Counted from the stretch's first letter, positions 8,843 to 18,062 are shown. The stretch is 64,000 nt of DNA from Pseudopedobacter beijingensis (GCF_042678145.1 NZ_JBHUDG010000013.1:37404-101403); one strand, 5' to 3'. Translations and numbers: made by a program. The notes: a model not told the origin generated them from the sequence alone.

Positions 8843-8850
8843 TTGGATAA

Positions 8851-10494
8851 TTATTTAAGATTGCTTTCCACAAACGCGCCTATTTTCAGATAGTGCTGGT
8901 AACGATTATTATAAATAGCTACCCTTTCCGGATTAGGAAAATACTCGGCATCGAAGCCTTGCCCCATTGCCTCCATAGCTGTTTCTACATTAGGATATAA
9001 TCCGGCTACAGTTGCCGCAAACATGGCCGCTCCTATAGCACAGGTTTGTTCTGATTTATGAATTTTAATGGGCATATTGATTACATCTGCCATCATCTGC
9101 ATAATAAAAGGTGATTTTTTGGCAACACCGCCTAAACCTATAAGGCCTTTTACCTGAATGCCTTCCTGGACAAAACGTTCGACAATAGTACGCGCTCCAA
9201 AACAGGTGGATTCTACTATTGCTCTAAAAATATTTACAGCATCGGTACCAAGACTTAATCCAAAGAATGCTCCGGTAAGTGCCTGATTGGCATCAGGTGT
9301 TCTTCGTCCGTTAAACCATTCCACAGCATATTCTGCTTCGTGTTCTGGATTTATTTTTGCGGCTTGTTTTGATAATTCAGAAATAATCTGATTTTCTATT
9401 TCGCTCAATGCTTCTTCATTTATCTGTTCTGTCTTTAAGTTTTTTAAAGGCCACAACAACAGATTTTTAAACCAGGCATAAGCATCTCCAAAAGCGGACT
9501 GTCCGGCCTCCATTCCAATCATACCCGGAATAATAGAACCATTAACCTGTCCACATATTCCTCTTACCAAAATGTTTTCAACTTCATCTATGGGTGCAAC
9601 CAACATATCACAGGTAGATGTCCCCATTACTTTACTTAAATAATAAGGCTCTATCTGCCCGCCTACTGCTCCCATGTGACAGTCAAAAGCCCCTACACCA
9701 ATTTTTACATCTGCCGGAATTCCTAAACGCTGAGCCCACTCAGGACTAATAGTACCCGCAGCTTCTGCGGATGTGTAAGCTGTACCAAATAACCTTGAAA
9801 CAAATTCGTCTAATAATGGATCAAGTTGAGAGAAAAACTTCTGTGGCGGCAAACCATCAAACTCTGGAGCATACAATGCTTTATGTCCCGCAGCACACAC
9901 ACTTCTTTTAATATTATCGGCGCTGTTACCTCCTGTTAATAGAAAAGGTATCCAATCGCAATGCTCTATAAAAGAATATATCTCTTTTTGTATGTTAGCA
10001 TCTTCTCTTAATACATGAAGCAATTTTGCCCAATACCACTCTGAGGAATAAATTCCTCCTACATATTTCAGGTAATTAATATCGAATTTTTCTGCATGCG
10101 CATTTATTTCCTCTGCCTCTTTTATAGAGGTATGATCTTTCCATAAAATAAACATCGCATTTGGATTCTCTTCAAAACCTGGCTTAAGAGCCAGCGGAGT
10201 TCCATTTTCATCTACTGCTACCGGGGTTGAACCAGTAGTATCCACAGATATTGCCTTTATCTGTGATGCAATATTAGCTCCTGCTTTTGCTATACAATCT
10301 TTTATGGTTGCTTCCAATCCTTCAACATAGTCCAGGGGATGTTGCCGAAATCTACTTTCGGACGGATTGCAATACAGCCCTTGTTTCCATCGAGGATAAT
10401 AAAATACAGAAGAGACAACCTCTTGTCCATTAGCTGCATTTACAAGAACAGAACGCACAGAGTCTGTTCCATAATCAATACCTATTACAAACAT
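8851..10494 (-). CDS. araB: Ribulokinase
   Basis: This FGGY-family kinase phosphorylates L-ribulose with ATP. The 547 residues match the family. The N-terminal phosphate-binding motif is VIGIDYGTDSVRSVLV, the substrate region contains VGAFDCHMGAVGG with the catalytic Asp, and the C-terminal ATPase motif is KGLIGLGGVAKKSPFIMQMMADV. The start is fixed by the conserved MFVIGIDYGTDS opening. The start codon is overlapped by the first of two direct repeats that look like operators (see 10493-10539), so translation and transcription control may be tightly linked. It is the first gene of araBDA. Confidence 0.97.
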   Translation of the reverse strand: MFVIGIDYGTDSVRSVLVNAANGQEVVSSVFYYPRWKQGLYCNPSESRFRQHPLDYVEGLEATIKDCIAKAGANIASQIKAISVDTTGSTPVAVDENGTPLALKPGFEENPNAMFILWKDHTSIKEAEEINAHAEKFDINYLKYVGGIYSSEWYWAKLLHVLREDANIQKEIYSFIEHCDWIPFLLTGGNSADNIKRSVCAAGHKALYAPEFDGLPPQKFFSQLDPLLDEFVSRLFGTAYTSAEAAGTISPEWAQRLGIPADVKIGVGAFDCHMGAVGGQIEPYYLSKVMGTSTCDMLVAPIDEVENILVRGICGQVNGSIIPGMIGMEAGQSAFGDAYAWFKNLLLWPLKNLKTEQINEEALSEIENQIISELSKQAAKINPEHEAEYAVEWFNGRRTPDANQALTGAFFGLSLGTDAVNIFRAIVESTCFGARTIVERFVQEGIQVKGLIGLGGVAKKSPFIMQMMADVINMPIKIHKSEQTCAIGAAMFAATVAGLYPNVETAMEAMGQGFDAEYFPNPERVAIYNNRYQHYLKIGAFVESNLK

Positions 10495-10539
10495 GTCAAA
10501 TTAACACTTAATTTATAATGTCAAATTAACACTTAATTT
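10493..10539 (-). promoter_or_regulatory. Tandem operator-like repeat at the 5' end of araBDA
   Basis: A 22-bp sequence occurs twice in direct orientation with a 25-bp period, at 10493-10514 and 10518-10539. Each copy contains the imperfect palindrome TGTTAATTTGACA on the araB strand. The copy nearer the gene overlaps the araB start codon. Two identical sites a little over two helical turns apart ahead of a sugar operon are best explained as binding sites of an arabinose-responsive repressor. In Bacteroidota the known one is the Nudix-related AraR; I did not compare the motif with published sites. Confidence 0.7.
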
Positions 10540-10825
10540 TATTGGATAAAAAATTTTGAGCTATATTTTTTGTTTTGAAAAAAACAAAAGTGGGTTGATA
10601 ATCATCAGAAGGACTTCTAAAAAGCTTGAATTAGAAACTAGAAAAATAAAGGTGTATTCAGTATGTAAACAAATAAAAAAATTACATAACCCATGTTTTT
10701 ATAATAAATTACATTTACAGCTGTACATAGCGCATAAAACGTGTTAAAGTATGTTAAATATAGCTTTTAAAAAAAATCGGCTTCTTAGCTTAGATACTTT
10801 ATTGGAAGAATGAGAAAAATAGAAA
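10540..10825. other. Intergenic region between divergent araB and bamD
   Basis: A+T-rich stretch with no credible gene; one short open frame here is low-complexity and lacks any supporting signal. It should contain the araB promoter on the minus strand. The nearest candidate is CACTTTTG at 10585-10592, one base off the TAnnTTTG consensus. Confidence 0.4.
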
Positions 10826-10856
10826 TTGACTTATATTATATATTAAATTATCTTTG
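10826..10856 (+). promoter_or_regulatory. Bacteroidota-type promoter directly in front of bamD
   Basis: TTG at 10826-10828 and TATCTTTG at 10849-10856 are separated by 20 bp, a full match to the Bacteroidota TTG-N(19-21)-TAnnTTTG promoter. The start of transcription would fall at about 10860-10863, at the bamD start codon, predicting a leaderless or nearly leaderless mRNA. Confidence 0.65.
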
Positions 10857-10860
10857 CAAG

Positions 10861-11730
10861 ATGTTAAAGAGTAAAGTTTTAAGATTTCTAGGCTTTGTAC
10901 TGCTAATTGCCCTGACTACAACGGGCTGTAAAAGCAAGTTTGAAAAGCTCAGAGAAAGTTCTGACGTTGCCAGAAAGTACCAGGAAGCCATTAAGCTTTA
11001 CAATAAGAAAGACTACTCTAAGGCTCTTACATTATTTGATGACCTTGTGCAACGTTACAGGGGAAGATCGGAAGCAGAAGATCTTTACTACTATTACGCT
11101 TATACAAACTATAAATTAAAGGACTATATTTCTGCAAGATATCACTTTAAAAGCTTTGCAGATACTTACCCTAGCAGTCCTAAAGCAGAGGAATGCAGAT
11201 TTATGACAGCGTATTGTCTTTATTTAGATTCTCCTAATTACTCATTAGATCAGGACAACACTTATAAAGCCATTGAAGCTTTTCAATTATTTATTAACCT
11301 TTATCCTCAAAGTGAGCGTGTTGCCGAGTCTAGTAAGCTAATAGAGTCTTTAAGAGATAAGTTAGAAACAAAGTCTTATGCTAATGCCAAGTTATTTTTA
11401 GACATAGGAGATTATCAGGCGGCAGTAATAGCATTCAGGAATTCTATGAAAGATTTTCCAGATACTAAGTATGCTGAAGAGATGGAATATCTGATTATTG
11501 AGGCGCAGTATTTATACGCAAAAAACAGTAGAGAGATTAAACAAGAAGATAGATATACTGAGGCAATCGAAGAATATGAAAGATTTGCTGAGAAATACCC
11601 CACTAGCAAATATCTGAAAGACGCAACTAAGCTTAAAGAAAACAGCGTAGCGGGTATAGAGTTATCTAAAAAAATATTGGCAAGTTATACAGAAAGTAAA
11701 AAGGCAGCAAAAAATGAGCAACAACAATAA
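10861..11730 (+). CDS. bamD: Outer membrane protein assembly lipoprotein BamD
   Basis: This TPR lipoprotein is a partner of BamA in inserting beta-barrel proteins into the outer membrane. From ATG at 10861 the protein is 289 residues with a lipoprotein signal peptide (LRFLGFVLLIALTTTGC), the Cys being the lipidation site. Several TPR-like helical repeats follow (YQEAIKLYNKKDYSKALTLF, YYAYTNYKLKDYISARYHF, AFRNSMKDFPDTKYAEEMEY). An upstream in-frame ATG at 10810 would put 17 extra residues ahead of the signal peptide and lies before the predicted promoter, so it is rejected. The rpoZ gene overlaps its 3' end by 17 bp. Confidence 0.93.
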   Translation: MLKSKVLRFLGFVLLIALTTTGCKSKFEKLRESSDVARKYQEAIKLYNKKDYSKALTLFDDLVQRYRGRSEAEDLYYYYAYTNYKLKDYISARYHFKSFADTYPSSPKAEECRFMTAYCLYLDSPNYSLDQDNTYKAIEAFQLFINLYPQSERVAESSKLIESLRDKLETKSYANAKLFLDIGDYQAAVIAFRNSMKDFPDTKYAEEMEYLIIEAQYLYAKNSREIKQEDRYTEAIEEYERFAEKYPTSKYLKDATKLKENSVAGIELSKKILASYTESKKAAKNEQQQ

Positions 11731-12049
11731 ACCTACAGGAGCAAATACTACTGTAACCAGAGATTTAAGACAATTAGATGCTAACACAGACAACATCTAT
11801 GAGTCTTTAGTTATTATCAGTAAAAGAGCAAATCAGATTGCTTCTAACCTGAAAGAAGAACTTCATGCTAAATTAGCAGAGTTTGCCAGCAGCAACGATA
11901 ATTTAGAGGAAGTATTCGAGAACAGAGAGCAAATTGAAATCTCTAAGCATTACGAAAGAATGCCTAAAGCGAGCTTAATTGCTATTGACGAATTTATCCA
12001 CGATAAAGTATATCACAGAAATCCGTCTAAAGAGAAGAAAAACTTCTAA
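11714..12049 (+). CDS. rpoZ: RNA polymerase omega subunit (Bacteroidota RpoZ/Rpb6 type)
   Basis: This 111-residue protein matches the Bacteroidota form of the omega subunit, which helps fold and stabilise the beta' subunit. Recognisable parts are NIYESLVIISKRANQIASNL, the conserved omega core, and a C-terminal region with HYERMPKASLIAIDEFIHDK. The gene starts inside the last codons of bamD (17-bp overlap), pointing to translational coupling; the bamD-rpoZ-coaBC-porD-recN order is common in the phylum. Confidence 0.9.
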   Translation: MSNNNKPTGANTTVTRDLRQLDANTDNIYESLVIISKRANQIASNLKEELHAKLAEFASSNDNLEEVFENREQIEISKHYERMPKASLIAIDEFIHDKVYHRNPSKEKKNF

Positions 12050-12084
12050 TAACAGTACATATTAGCCATATTAAATATTTAAAA

Positions 12085-12209
12085 GGGCTGTATCAAAAGT
12101 AATTTGTCATTCCGAGCGAAGTCGAGGAATCTCTTTCAGCAGTACTTAGGAAAGAGATTCCTCCTCCTGAAGTCGTTGAAATGACATTTTTTTATTAATG
12201 ATACAGCCC
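12085..12209. repeat. MITE-like palindromic element with 10-bp terminal inverted repeats
   Basis: The ends GGGCTGTATC (12085-12094) and GATACAGCCC (12200-12209) are perfect inverted repeats. Inside, GTCATTCCGAGCGAAGTC and GAGGAATCTCTTT are mirrored by AAAGAGATTCCTC and a degenerate GAAGTCGTTGAAATGAC, so nearly the whole 125 bp can fold into one hairpin. The motif GTCATTCCGAGCGAAG-GAGGAATCT is a recurrent dispersed repeat in Bacteroidota genomes (from memory). It carries no gene and sits between rpoZ and coaBC. No target-site duplication is obvious. Confidence 0.8.
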
Positions 12210-12262
12210 CTATATTTTTTATAGGAATTAGATTTTTCATACTTTTAAACTTTAATCACAAA

Positions 12263-13465
12263 ATGCTTAAAGGAAAGAACATTCTATTGGGAGTTTGTGG
12301 CAGTATTGCCAGTTACAAATCGGCAGAACTGGTTAGACTACTGGTAAAATCGGGGGCTAACGTGAAAGTTGTACTTACAGAAGATGCTTCTTCCTTTATT
12401 ACTCCGCTCACATTCTCTACCCTATCTAAAAATCCGGTTTATAGCTCTTATTATAAAAAAGATACTGGCGAATGGAATAATCATGTGGAATTGGCTTTAT
12501 GGGCAGATCTTTTTGTTATTGCTCCCATAACGGCTAATACTATAGCCAAACTGGCTAATGGTCTTTGCGACAATCTTCTCTCTGCTATTTACCTTTCTGC
12601 CAAATGTCCGGTATATTTTGCTCCGGCTATGGATTTAGATATGTGGAAACATCCATCTACACAGGCCAATATTAAAAAACTACAACAGTTTGGAAATCTC
12701 ATGATATCTCCGGGAAAAGGTGAGTTGGCCAGTGGGTTGTTTGGTGAAGGTAGAATGGCCGAACCGGAAGAAATTACTGAAGTATTGATCAAATATTTTT
12801 TCAGGAACTTATCTTTGGCCGGAAAGAAAGTAATGGTTACTGCCGGGCCTACTTATGAGGCTATAGATCCTGTCAGATTTATTGGAAATCATTCTTCCGG
12901 AAAAATGGGATTATCCATTGCTTATGAGTGCGCTACCAGAGGCGCTCAGGTTATATTAATTTGTGGCCCCACCAATCTGCAAAAAGAGCATCCCAGTATT
13001 AAACGGATAAACATTGTATCGGCCAAACAGATGTTTGAGACTGTGAATGAGTATTTTGATGAAACCGACATCTGTATTTTAAGTGCTGCCGTAGCAGATT
13101 ATACACCTGATACTGTGGCTGAAAATAAAATTAAAAAACAGGACAGCACATTTAACCTGTCTCTCCAAAAAACAAAAGATATTGCTGCAGATTTAGGAGC
13201 GCGTAAAGACAATAAGATTTTAATTGGTTTTGCTTTAGAAACGGAAAACGAAATATCAAATGCAATCAGTAAATTAGAAAGAAAAAATCTCGATTTTATT
13301 GTACTCAATTCTTTAAATGATGATGGTGCTGGTTTTAAAACAGACAGTAATAAAATCACCATTATCAAACGAAATAAAGAACAAATAGATTATACACTAA
13401 AATCAAAAGAGGAAGTTGCCGAGGATATTGTAAACGAAATAGAAAAATTAACAGGGAGCCGTTAG
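12263..13465 (+). CDS. coaBC: Bifunctional phosphopantothenoylcysteine decarboxylase / phosphopantothenate-cysteine ligase
   Basis: This cytoplasmic enzyme carries out two steps of coenzyme A synthesis. The N-terminal half (about 1-180) is the FMN-dependent decarboxylase CoaC, with GVCGSIASYKSAELVRLL, the catalytic His in WNNHVELALWAD and the flavoprotein stretch APITANTIAKLANGLCDNLL. The C-terminal half (about 188-400) is the ligase CoaB, with VMVTAGPTYEAIDPVRFIGN and SSGKMGLSIAYECATRGA. Length (400) is as expected. It is followed by porD and recN on the same strand. Confidence 0.97.
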   Translation: MLKGKNILLGVCGSIASYKSAELVRLLVKSGANVKVVLTEDASSFITPLTFSTLSKNPVYSSYYKKDTGEWNNHVELALWADLFVIAPITANTIAKLANGLCDNLLSAIYLSAKCPVYFAPAMDLDMWKHPSTQANIKKLQQFGNLMISPGKGELASGLFGEGRMAEPEEITEVLIKYFFRNLSLAGKKVMVTAGPTYEAIDPVRFIGNHSSGKMGLSIAYECATRGAQVILICGPTNLQKEHPSIKRINIVSAKQMFETVNEYFDETDICILSAAVADYTPDTVAENKIKKQDSTFNLSLQKTKDIAADLGARKDNKILIGFALETENEISNAISKLERKNLDFIVLNSLNDDGAGFKTDSNKITIIKRNKEQIDYTLKSKEEVAEDIVNEIEKLTGSR

Positions 13466-13557
13466 TGATTAAAATTTTATTTTTATCAGACCAATAAATG
13501 TAAATTTTAATCATGATAAATGCCATCTGGCCGGTGGAAAACAAAAATTATTTACAA

Positions 13558-14454
13558 ATGAAATATTATATTGCTTTTGCTATCAGCCTTTTCATTATTA
13601 ATGCAACCTATGCGCAGGATCTGAATGCGCGGGTACAAGTTCTGGCTCCGCAAATACAAACCACCAATAAAAGACCACTTGAAGCATTAGAACGTTCAAT
13701 GACCGAGTTTCTGAACAACAGAAAATGGTCTAATGATCAGATTAAACCAAATGAACGTATAGATTGCTCATTTGTACTGAACATTAAGGAATGGGACGGT
13801 TCAAGTTCTTTTAAAGCAGAGGTACAGATTATAAGTACCAGACCTGTATTCAACTCTTCCTATAATTCGACTTCACTAAGCATCAGTGACAAAAACTTTG
13901 ATTTTAATTTTTCTGAAGGGCAACCTTTTGATTATTCAGATCAAAGCTATATCAACAATATTACCTCTTTACTGGCTTTTTATGCCTATATTATTGTAGG
14001 TCTGGACTATGACAGTTTTAGCAAAATGGGCGGTTCTGCATACTATGCCAAGGCGCAGACTGCACTTAACAATGCACAAAGTGCGGGTTTTAGCGGCTGG
14101 CAGGCTCACGAAAATCTCAAAAACAGATATTGGCTTATAGAAAACCTGCAAAGTAAAAGCTTTGCTCCTCTTCGTGAGTTTATTTACGGCTACCACAGAG
14201 ATGGTTTGGATATTATGGCCGAAAATCAGAGCAAAGCAAGAAAAAACATACTGGCCATACTACCTAAACTTTCTGAAATTGACAGACAGAAGCAAGGTGC
14301 TATTTTAAACCAAACATTCTTTACGGCTAAAGCCGATGAATTAACCAACGTATTTGCTAAAGCAGACCCGACGGACAGAATGAAGGTATACAATTTACTA
14401 ACAGAAATTGACCCTTCGAATATTAGAAAATACGAAGCACTAAAATCAAAATAA
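13558..14454 (+). CDS. porD: DUF4835 family protein, PorD-like component linked to type IX secretion
   Basis: From ATG at 13558 this is a 298-residue exported protein with signal peptide YYIAFAISLFIINATYAQD. The body fits DUF4835 (LNARVQVLAPQIQTTNKRPLEALERSMTEF, DCSFVLNIKEWDGSSSFKAEVQI, YAYIIVGLDYDSFSKMGG). This family includes PorD, a factor affecting type IX secretion in Porphyromonas, and it is usually found between coaBC and recN, as here. Its exact role in this organism is inferred. The upstream ATG at 13513 would add 15 residues before the signal peptide and is rejected. Confidence 0.88.
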   Translation: MKYYIAFAISLFIINATYAQDLNARVQVLAPQIQTTNKRPLEALERSMTEFLNNRKWSNDQIKPNERIDCSFVLNIKEWDGSSSFKAEVQIISTRPVFNSSYNSTSLSISDKNFDFNFSEGQPFDYSDQSYINNITSLLAFYAYIIVGLDYDSFSKMGGSAYYAKAQTALNNAQSAGFSGWQAHENLKNRYWLIENLQSKSFAPLREFIYGYHRDGLDIMAENQSKARKNILAILPKLSEIDRQKQGAILNQTFFTAKADELTNVFAKADPTDRMKVYNLLTEIDPSNIRKYEALKSK

Positions 14455-14486
14455 ATTCTTTTTTATATTGAACCAACTTTTCTGAG

Positions 14487-16157
14487 ATGCTAAACAGACT
14501 CTATATCAAAAATTATGCTTTAATAGATTCTTTAGATATTTCTTTTGACAGCGGACTAAATATTCTGACTGGTGAAACGGGAGCCGGAAAATCTATCATA
14601 CTAGGTGCATTAGGACTTATTTTAGGACAGAGAGCTGAAAGTAAATATTTTTTCAATCAACAGAAAAAATGCATTATAGAGGGCTTTTTCAAAATAGAAG
14701 GATATCAACTGGATTATTTTTTTGCCGAAAATGATCTGGACATAGAACCTGAAACTGTACTCAGAAGAGAGATAGCTTCCGATGGCAGATCCAGAGCTTT
14801 TATTAATGATACACCGGTTAATTTAGCTACGTTAAAACAGCTGGGTGAACAGCTTATTGACATCCACTCGCAACACGCTACTTTAGCTATAGGCAACCAA
14901 AACTTCCAGCTGTTAGTTGCTGATGTGGTTGCAGAGAATGAAACTTTACTGAAAGGATATAAATCAAAGTTCAGGGACATTAGAAAAAAACAGGCTGAAC
15001 TGAAAACCCTGATAGAAAACAGCGACCGTTTAAAAGCTGACCTTGATTATTTCCAGTTTCAGTTTGATGAACTGGAACAGGCCCAACTGCTAGAAGATGA
15101 ACAGGAAAAACTGGAAAACGAATTAAACGCACTTACTCACGCCGAGGAAATAAAAACCAACCTGATTTATGCGCTGCAACTTATTGCCGAACAGGAAGGT
15201 AATGCCATAGCAATACTGAAAGATGCATCCAACAAATTGCAGGTACTGGAACAATACCAGCCCGAAATTGAGGAATTAAATAATCGTCTAAAAAGTACAT
15301 GGATAGAAATTAAAGATATATCTTCTGAAATTGGTCATCTGGAACAGTCTACCACTTTCAATGAAGAAAGGGCTCTGGAAATTAACGATAGACTTGCCCT
15401 GATATACAACCTGCAAAAGAAACACCGGGTACAGAACAATTCAGAACTGTTAACCATACAAAAAGAGTTAGCACAGAAACTCCAAAATGCACTATTTACC
15501 GATGAAGATATAGAGCAATTACAGCAACAGATTTCAGTAGAGAAAACAGAGATATTGAAGCTGGCATCCGAAATTTCGGAAAGGCGCCGACAAGCAATCC
15601 CGCAAATAGAAAATCACGTAGTAGATGTACTTGCTGAGATAGGTATGCCTAACTCTCAGTTAAAGATAGAACAGCATTCAAAATCAGATGGTTCGTTTGA
15701 CAGCGATGGTATAGATAGTATTAAATTTATGTTCACAGCCAACAAAGGCCATCAACTAAATGAGTTAAACAAAGTAGCCTCTGGCGGTGAGCTTTCACGT
15801 CTTATGCTTAGCATTAAATCATTAATTGCAGCAAAAACTTCGTTACCTACTATTATTTTTGATGAGATTGACACAGGTGTTTCCGGTGAAGTAGCCCACA
15901 AAGTAGGAACGATAATGGAAAAACTGGCTAAAAACATGCAGGTTATTACCATTACGCACCTTCCGCAAATGGCTAGTAAGGGCGAATCGCATTTCTACGT
16001 TTATAAAGAGGTTGATAACGATCTAACTTATTCTAAAATCAAAAAATTAACAGCAGAAGAGCGTGTTATAGAAATAGCCAAGATGCTGAGTGGCGATTCG
16101 TTAAAAGACTCGGCCATTAGCAATGCCCGGGAACTGCTTAAAAACCAGGCATTGTAA
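14487..16157 (+). CDS. recN: DNA repair protein RecN
   Basis: RecN is an SMC-like ATPase acting early in double-strand break repair. The 556 residues show the Walker A motif at 29-36 (TGETGAGKSIILGALGLILG), a coiled-coil middle (about 160-380, rich in Glu, Gln, Leu), the ABC signature ASGGELSRLMLSIKSL and Walker B PTIIFDEIDTGVSGE, then ITHLPQMASKGESHFYV. Full length for the family. It follows porD by 32 bp. Confidence 0.97.
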   Translation: MLNRLYIKNYALIDSLDISFDSGLNILTGETGAGKSIILGALGLILGQRAESKYFFNQQKKCIIEGFFKIEGYQLDYFFAENDLDIEPETVLRREIASDGRSRAFINDTPVNLATLKQLGEQLIDIHSQHATLAIGNQNFQLLVADVVAENETLLKGYKSKFRDIRKKQAELKTLIENSDRLKADLDYFQFQFDELEQAQLLEDEQEKLENELNALTHAEEIKTNLIYALQLIAEQEGNAIAILKDASNKLQVLEQYQPEIEELNNRLKSTWIEIKDISSEIGHLEQSTTFNEERALEINDRLALIYNLQKKHRVQNNSELLTIQKELAQKLQNALFTDEDIEQLQQQISVEKTEILKLASEISERRRQAIPQIENHVVDVLAEIGMPNSQLKIEQHSKSDGSFDSDGIDSIKFMFTANKGHQLNELNKVASGGELSRLMLSIKSLIAAKTSLPTIIFDEIDTGVSGEVAHKVGTIMEKLAKNMQVITITHLPQMASKGESHFYVYKEVDNDLTYSKIKKLTAEERVIEIAKMLSGDSLKDSAISNARELLKNQAL

Positions 16158-16252
16158 CATTTAAATACAAAGAGTACTTTTAATACTTTAACTTCGTTTA
16201 TGAACCATAAGGAAACTGTCTAAACAACACCCTGAACGTAAAGTAAACAATA

Positions 16253-17221
16253 ATGGCAAAAACAAAATATTATTTTAACTCTCAAACTTTAAAATACGAA
16301 AAGGTAAAACTGAGTTTGAAAGTTAAAATCCTAAAAGCCATCGGCTTTATTTCCACAGCAATGGTATTCTCTTTTGTTATCATTGCTATGGCTTACGCTT
16401 TTCTGGATTCTCCAAAAGAAAAACAACTTAAAAGAGAAATTGATCAATTGAGCCTTCAATATGATATTTTACAAGGTCGTATGAAGAAAATAGACCAGGT
16501 TGTTCAAACACTGGAAGACCGGGACGATAATATTTACAGGGTTATTTTTGAAGCAGAACCTATCTCTAAAGATATTAGAAATGCTGGTTTTGGTGGAATA
16601 AACAGATACAAAAATCTTGAAAATTACGACTATGGAAATCTGATGATAGAAACCACAAAAAAGATGGATATACTATCTAAACAGTTGTACGTACAATCTA
16701 AATCTTACGACGAACTTTCTAAACTGGTAAAATCTAAAGAGAAAATGATGGCTTCTATCCCTGCCATACAGCCTATCGACAGTCGGAAACTTAAAAGCGC
16801 AATCTCTGGATTCGGCTATCGCATACATCCTATTTATAAAATAAAGAAAATGCATGCCGGGATAGATCTTTCGGCTCCTATTGGAACTCCTATTTATGCT
16901 ACAGGAGATGGCGTGGTGGTTTCACAAGGTACAGAACGGGGTTACGGAAACCAAATAATCATTAATCACGGCTACGGATATTCTACCAAATATGCTCACA
17001 TGAGCCGTTTCAAGGCGCGGCGAGGTCAAAAAGTTAACCGGGGAGACATTATTGGCTATGTAGGTAACACAGGTGCCTCTACAGGTCCTCACCTGCATTA
17101 TGAAGTATATAAAAACGGGAAAGTAGTAAATCCGATGAACTTCTTCTTTAACGACCTTAGCCCTGTAGAATATCAGGAAATGCTTGAATTAGCTTCTACA
17201 GAAAATCAGTCTTTCGACTAA
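16253..17221 (+). CDS. Membrane-anchored M23 family metallopeptidase (peptidoglycan endopeptidase type)
   Basis: This 322-residue protein has an N-terminal transmembrane helix at about 28-51, a coiled-coil stretch at about 55-90 (KEKQLKREIDQLSLQYDILQ) and a C-terminal LytM/M23 domain at about 180-310. The zinc and catalytic residues are complete: His201 and Asp205 (MHAGIDLSAP), His249 (KYAHMS), His280 and His282 (GPHLHYEVY). It is therefore probably an active endopeptidase acting on cell-wall cross-links in the periplasm during growth or division. The MerR gene follows 41 bp downstream. Confidence 0.93.
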   Translation: MAKTKYYFNSQTLKYEKVKLSLKVKILKAIGFISTAMVFSFVIIAMAYAFLDSPKEKQLKREIDQLSLQYDILQGRMKKIDQVVQTLEDRDDNIYRVIFEAEPISKDIRNAGFGGINRYKNLENYDYGNLMIETTKKMDILSKQLYVQSKSYDELSKLVKSKEKMMASIPAIQPIDSRKLKSAISGFGYRIHPIYKIKKMHAGIDLSAPIGTPIYATGDGVVVSQGTERGYGNQIIINHGYGYSTKYAHMSRFKARRGQKVNRGDIIGYVGNTGASTGPHLHYEVYKNGKVVNPMNFFFNDLSPVEYQEMLELASTENQSFD

Positions 17222-17237
17222 AACATCTTTTTTTTCG

Positions 17238-17245
17238 TAAATTTG
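17238..17245 (+). promoter_or_regulatory. Possible -7 element of a promoter for the merR-like gene
   Basis: TAAATTTG at 17238-17245 fits the TAnnTTTG consensus, with ATG 18 bp downstream. The -33 element is weak: only TTTCG at 17212-17216 lies near the right distance. Confidence 0.4.
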
Positions 17246-17262
17246 GCTTTTAAATCTATAAA

Positions 17263-17598
17263 ATGGCCTACAAAGAAAAAGAAATTAATAAGCTGTACTA
17301 CTCTATTGGCGAGGTTGCATCTATGTTTGAAGTGAATACTTCTATGATTAGATTTTATGAAAAAGAATTTGACATTTTGCAACCGAAAAAAAACGCTAAA
17401 GGAAACAGATTATTCAGGCCGGAAGATATCGAAAACCTAAAGATTATTTTCCATTTGATTAAAGATAAAGGCTTTACGCTTCAGGGGGCCAAAGACTATA
17501 TGAAAAGCAATAAAGACGATGTTGCCGATAATCAAAAAGTAATTGATTCTTTGGAAAAACTGAAAGCCTTTATGGTTAAACTGGGGGGCGAGTTATAA
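17263..17598 (+). CDS. Short MerR-family transcriptional regulator
   Basis: This 111-residue protein contains a MerR winged helix-turn-helix (YYSIGEVASMFEVNTSMIRF, YEKEFDILQPKK, RLFRPEDIENLKIIFHLIKDKGFTLQGAKDYMK). Only about 30 residues follow it, forming a short dimerisation helix, so there is no effector-binding domain and no metal-binding cysteines. It may be controlled by its own level rather than by a ligand. This short MerR next to an M23 peptidase is a common Bacteroidota pair; the regulon is unknown. Confidence 0.9.
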   Translation: MAYKEKEINKLYYSIGEVASMFEVNTSMIRFYEKEFDILQPKKNAKGNRLFRPEDIENLKIIFHLIKDKGFTLQGAKDYMKSNKDDVADNQKVIDSLEKLKAFMVKLGGEL

Positions 17599-18061
17599 TT
17601 TTAAGTAAACAATAACTGAACTCTTTTTTTACTGTTATCCTATAACAGATTTAATTGAACATATCATTCATATCAATATTAAAAATATAAAGTCTGGTAA
17701 GTTATTGTCATTCTCTCCTATTTATAAGAATAGCTGTCCGCCCCTATTTTAAAACATACAGCCCAATGCAATCAAAGTCTTCAGAAGATATTCTTTAACC
17801 GGGGAAGCTTTCGACACCATTATCATTTCTTTATAAAAAAACCATTTTTCTCTTTGATTATTCAACCTTCATGACAACCAATCACTTACTCTTACACTCC
17901 ATAATCCAACAAAATAAACACCTAAAAAACAGCGACTGTTTTATCAAAACTTGTTCACAATAAAAGCGGCTCAATATAGCAACAAAGCCCATTGTGAATA
18001 ATTTTTACGTAAATGTGTATAACATGTAAACCTCAACTGGTCCTTTACTATATTTTATTGG
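17599..18061. other. Intergenic region between merR-like gene and nrdB, first part
   Basis: No gene is supported. A small hairpin CTGTTAT/ATAACAG at 17632-17648 lies just after the merR-like gene. A larger one, TTCACAAT (17954-17961) paired with ATTGTGAA (17991-17998) and GGCT/AGCC inside, is followed by TAATTTTTA and could end transcripts from upstream. The rest shows nothing I can name. Confidence 0.45.
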
Positions 18062-18062
18062 G

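Noticed and set aside
10556..10747. 63-codon open frame upstream of bamD
   Set aside because: Low-complexity A+T-rich sequence in a divergent promoter region, without a ribosome-binding site or family features.
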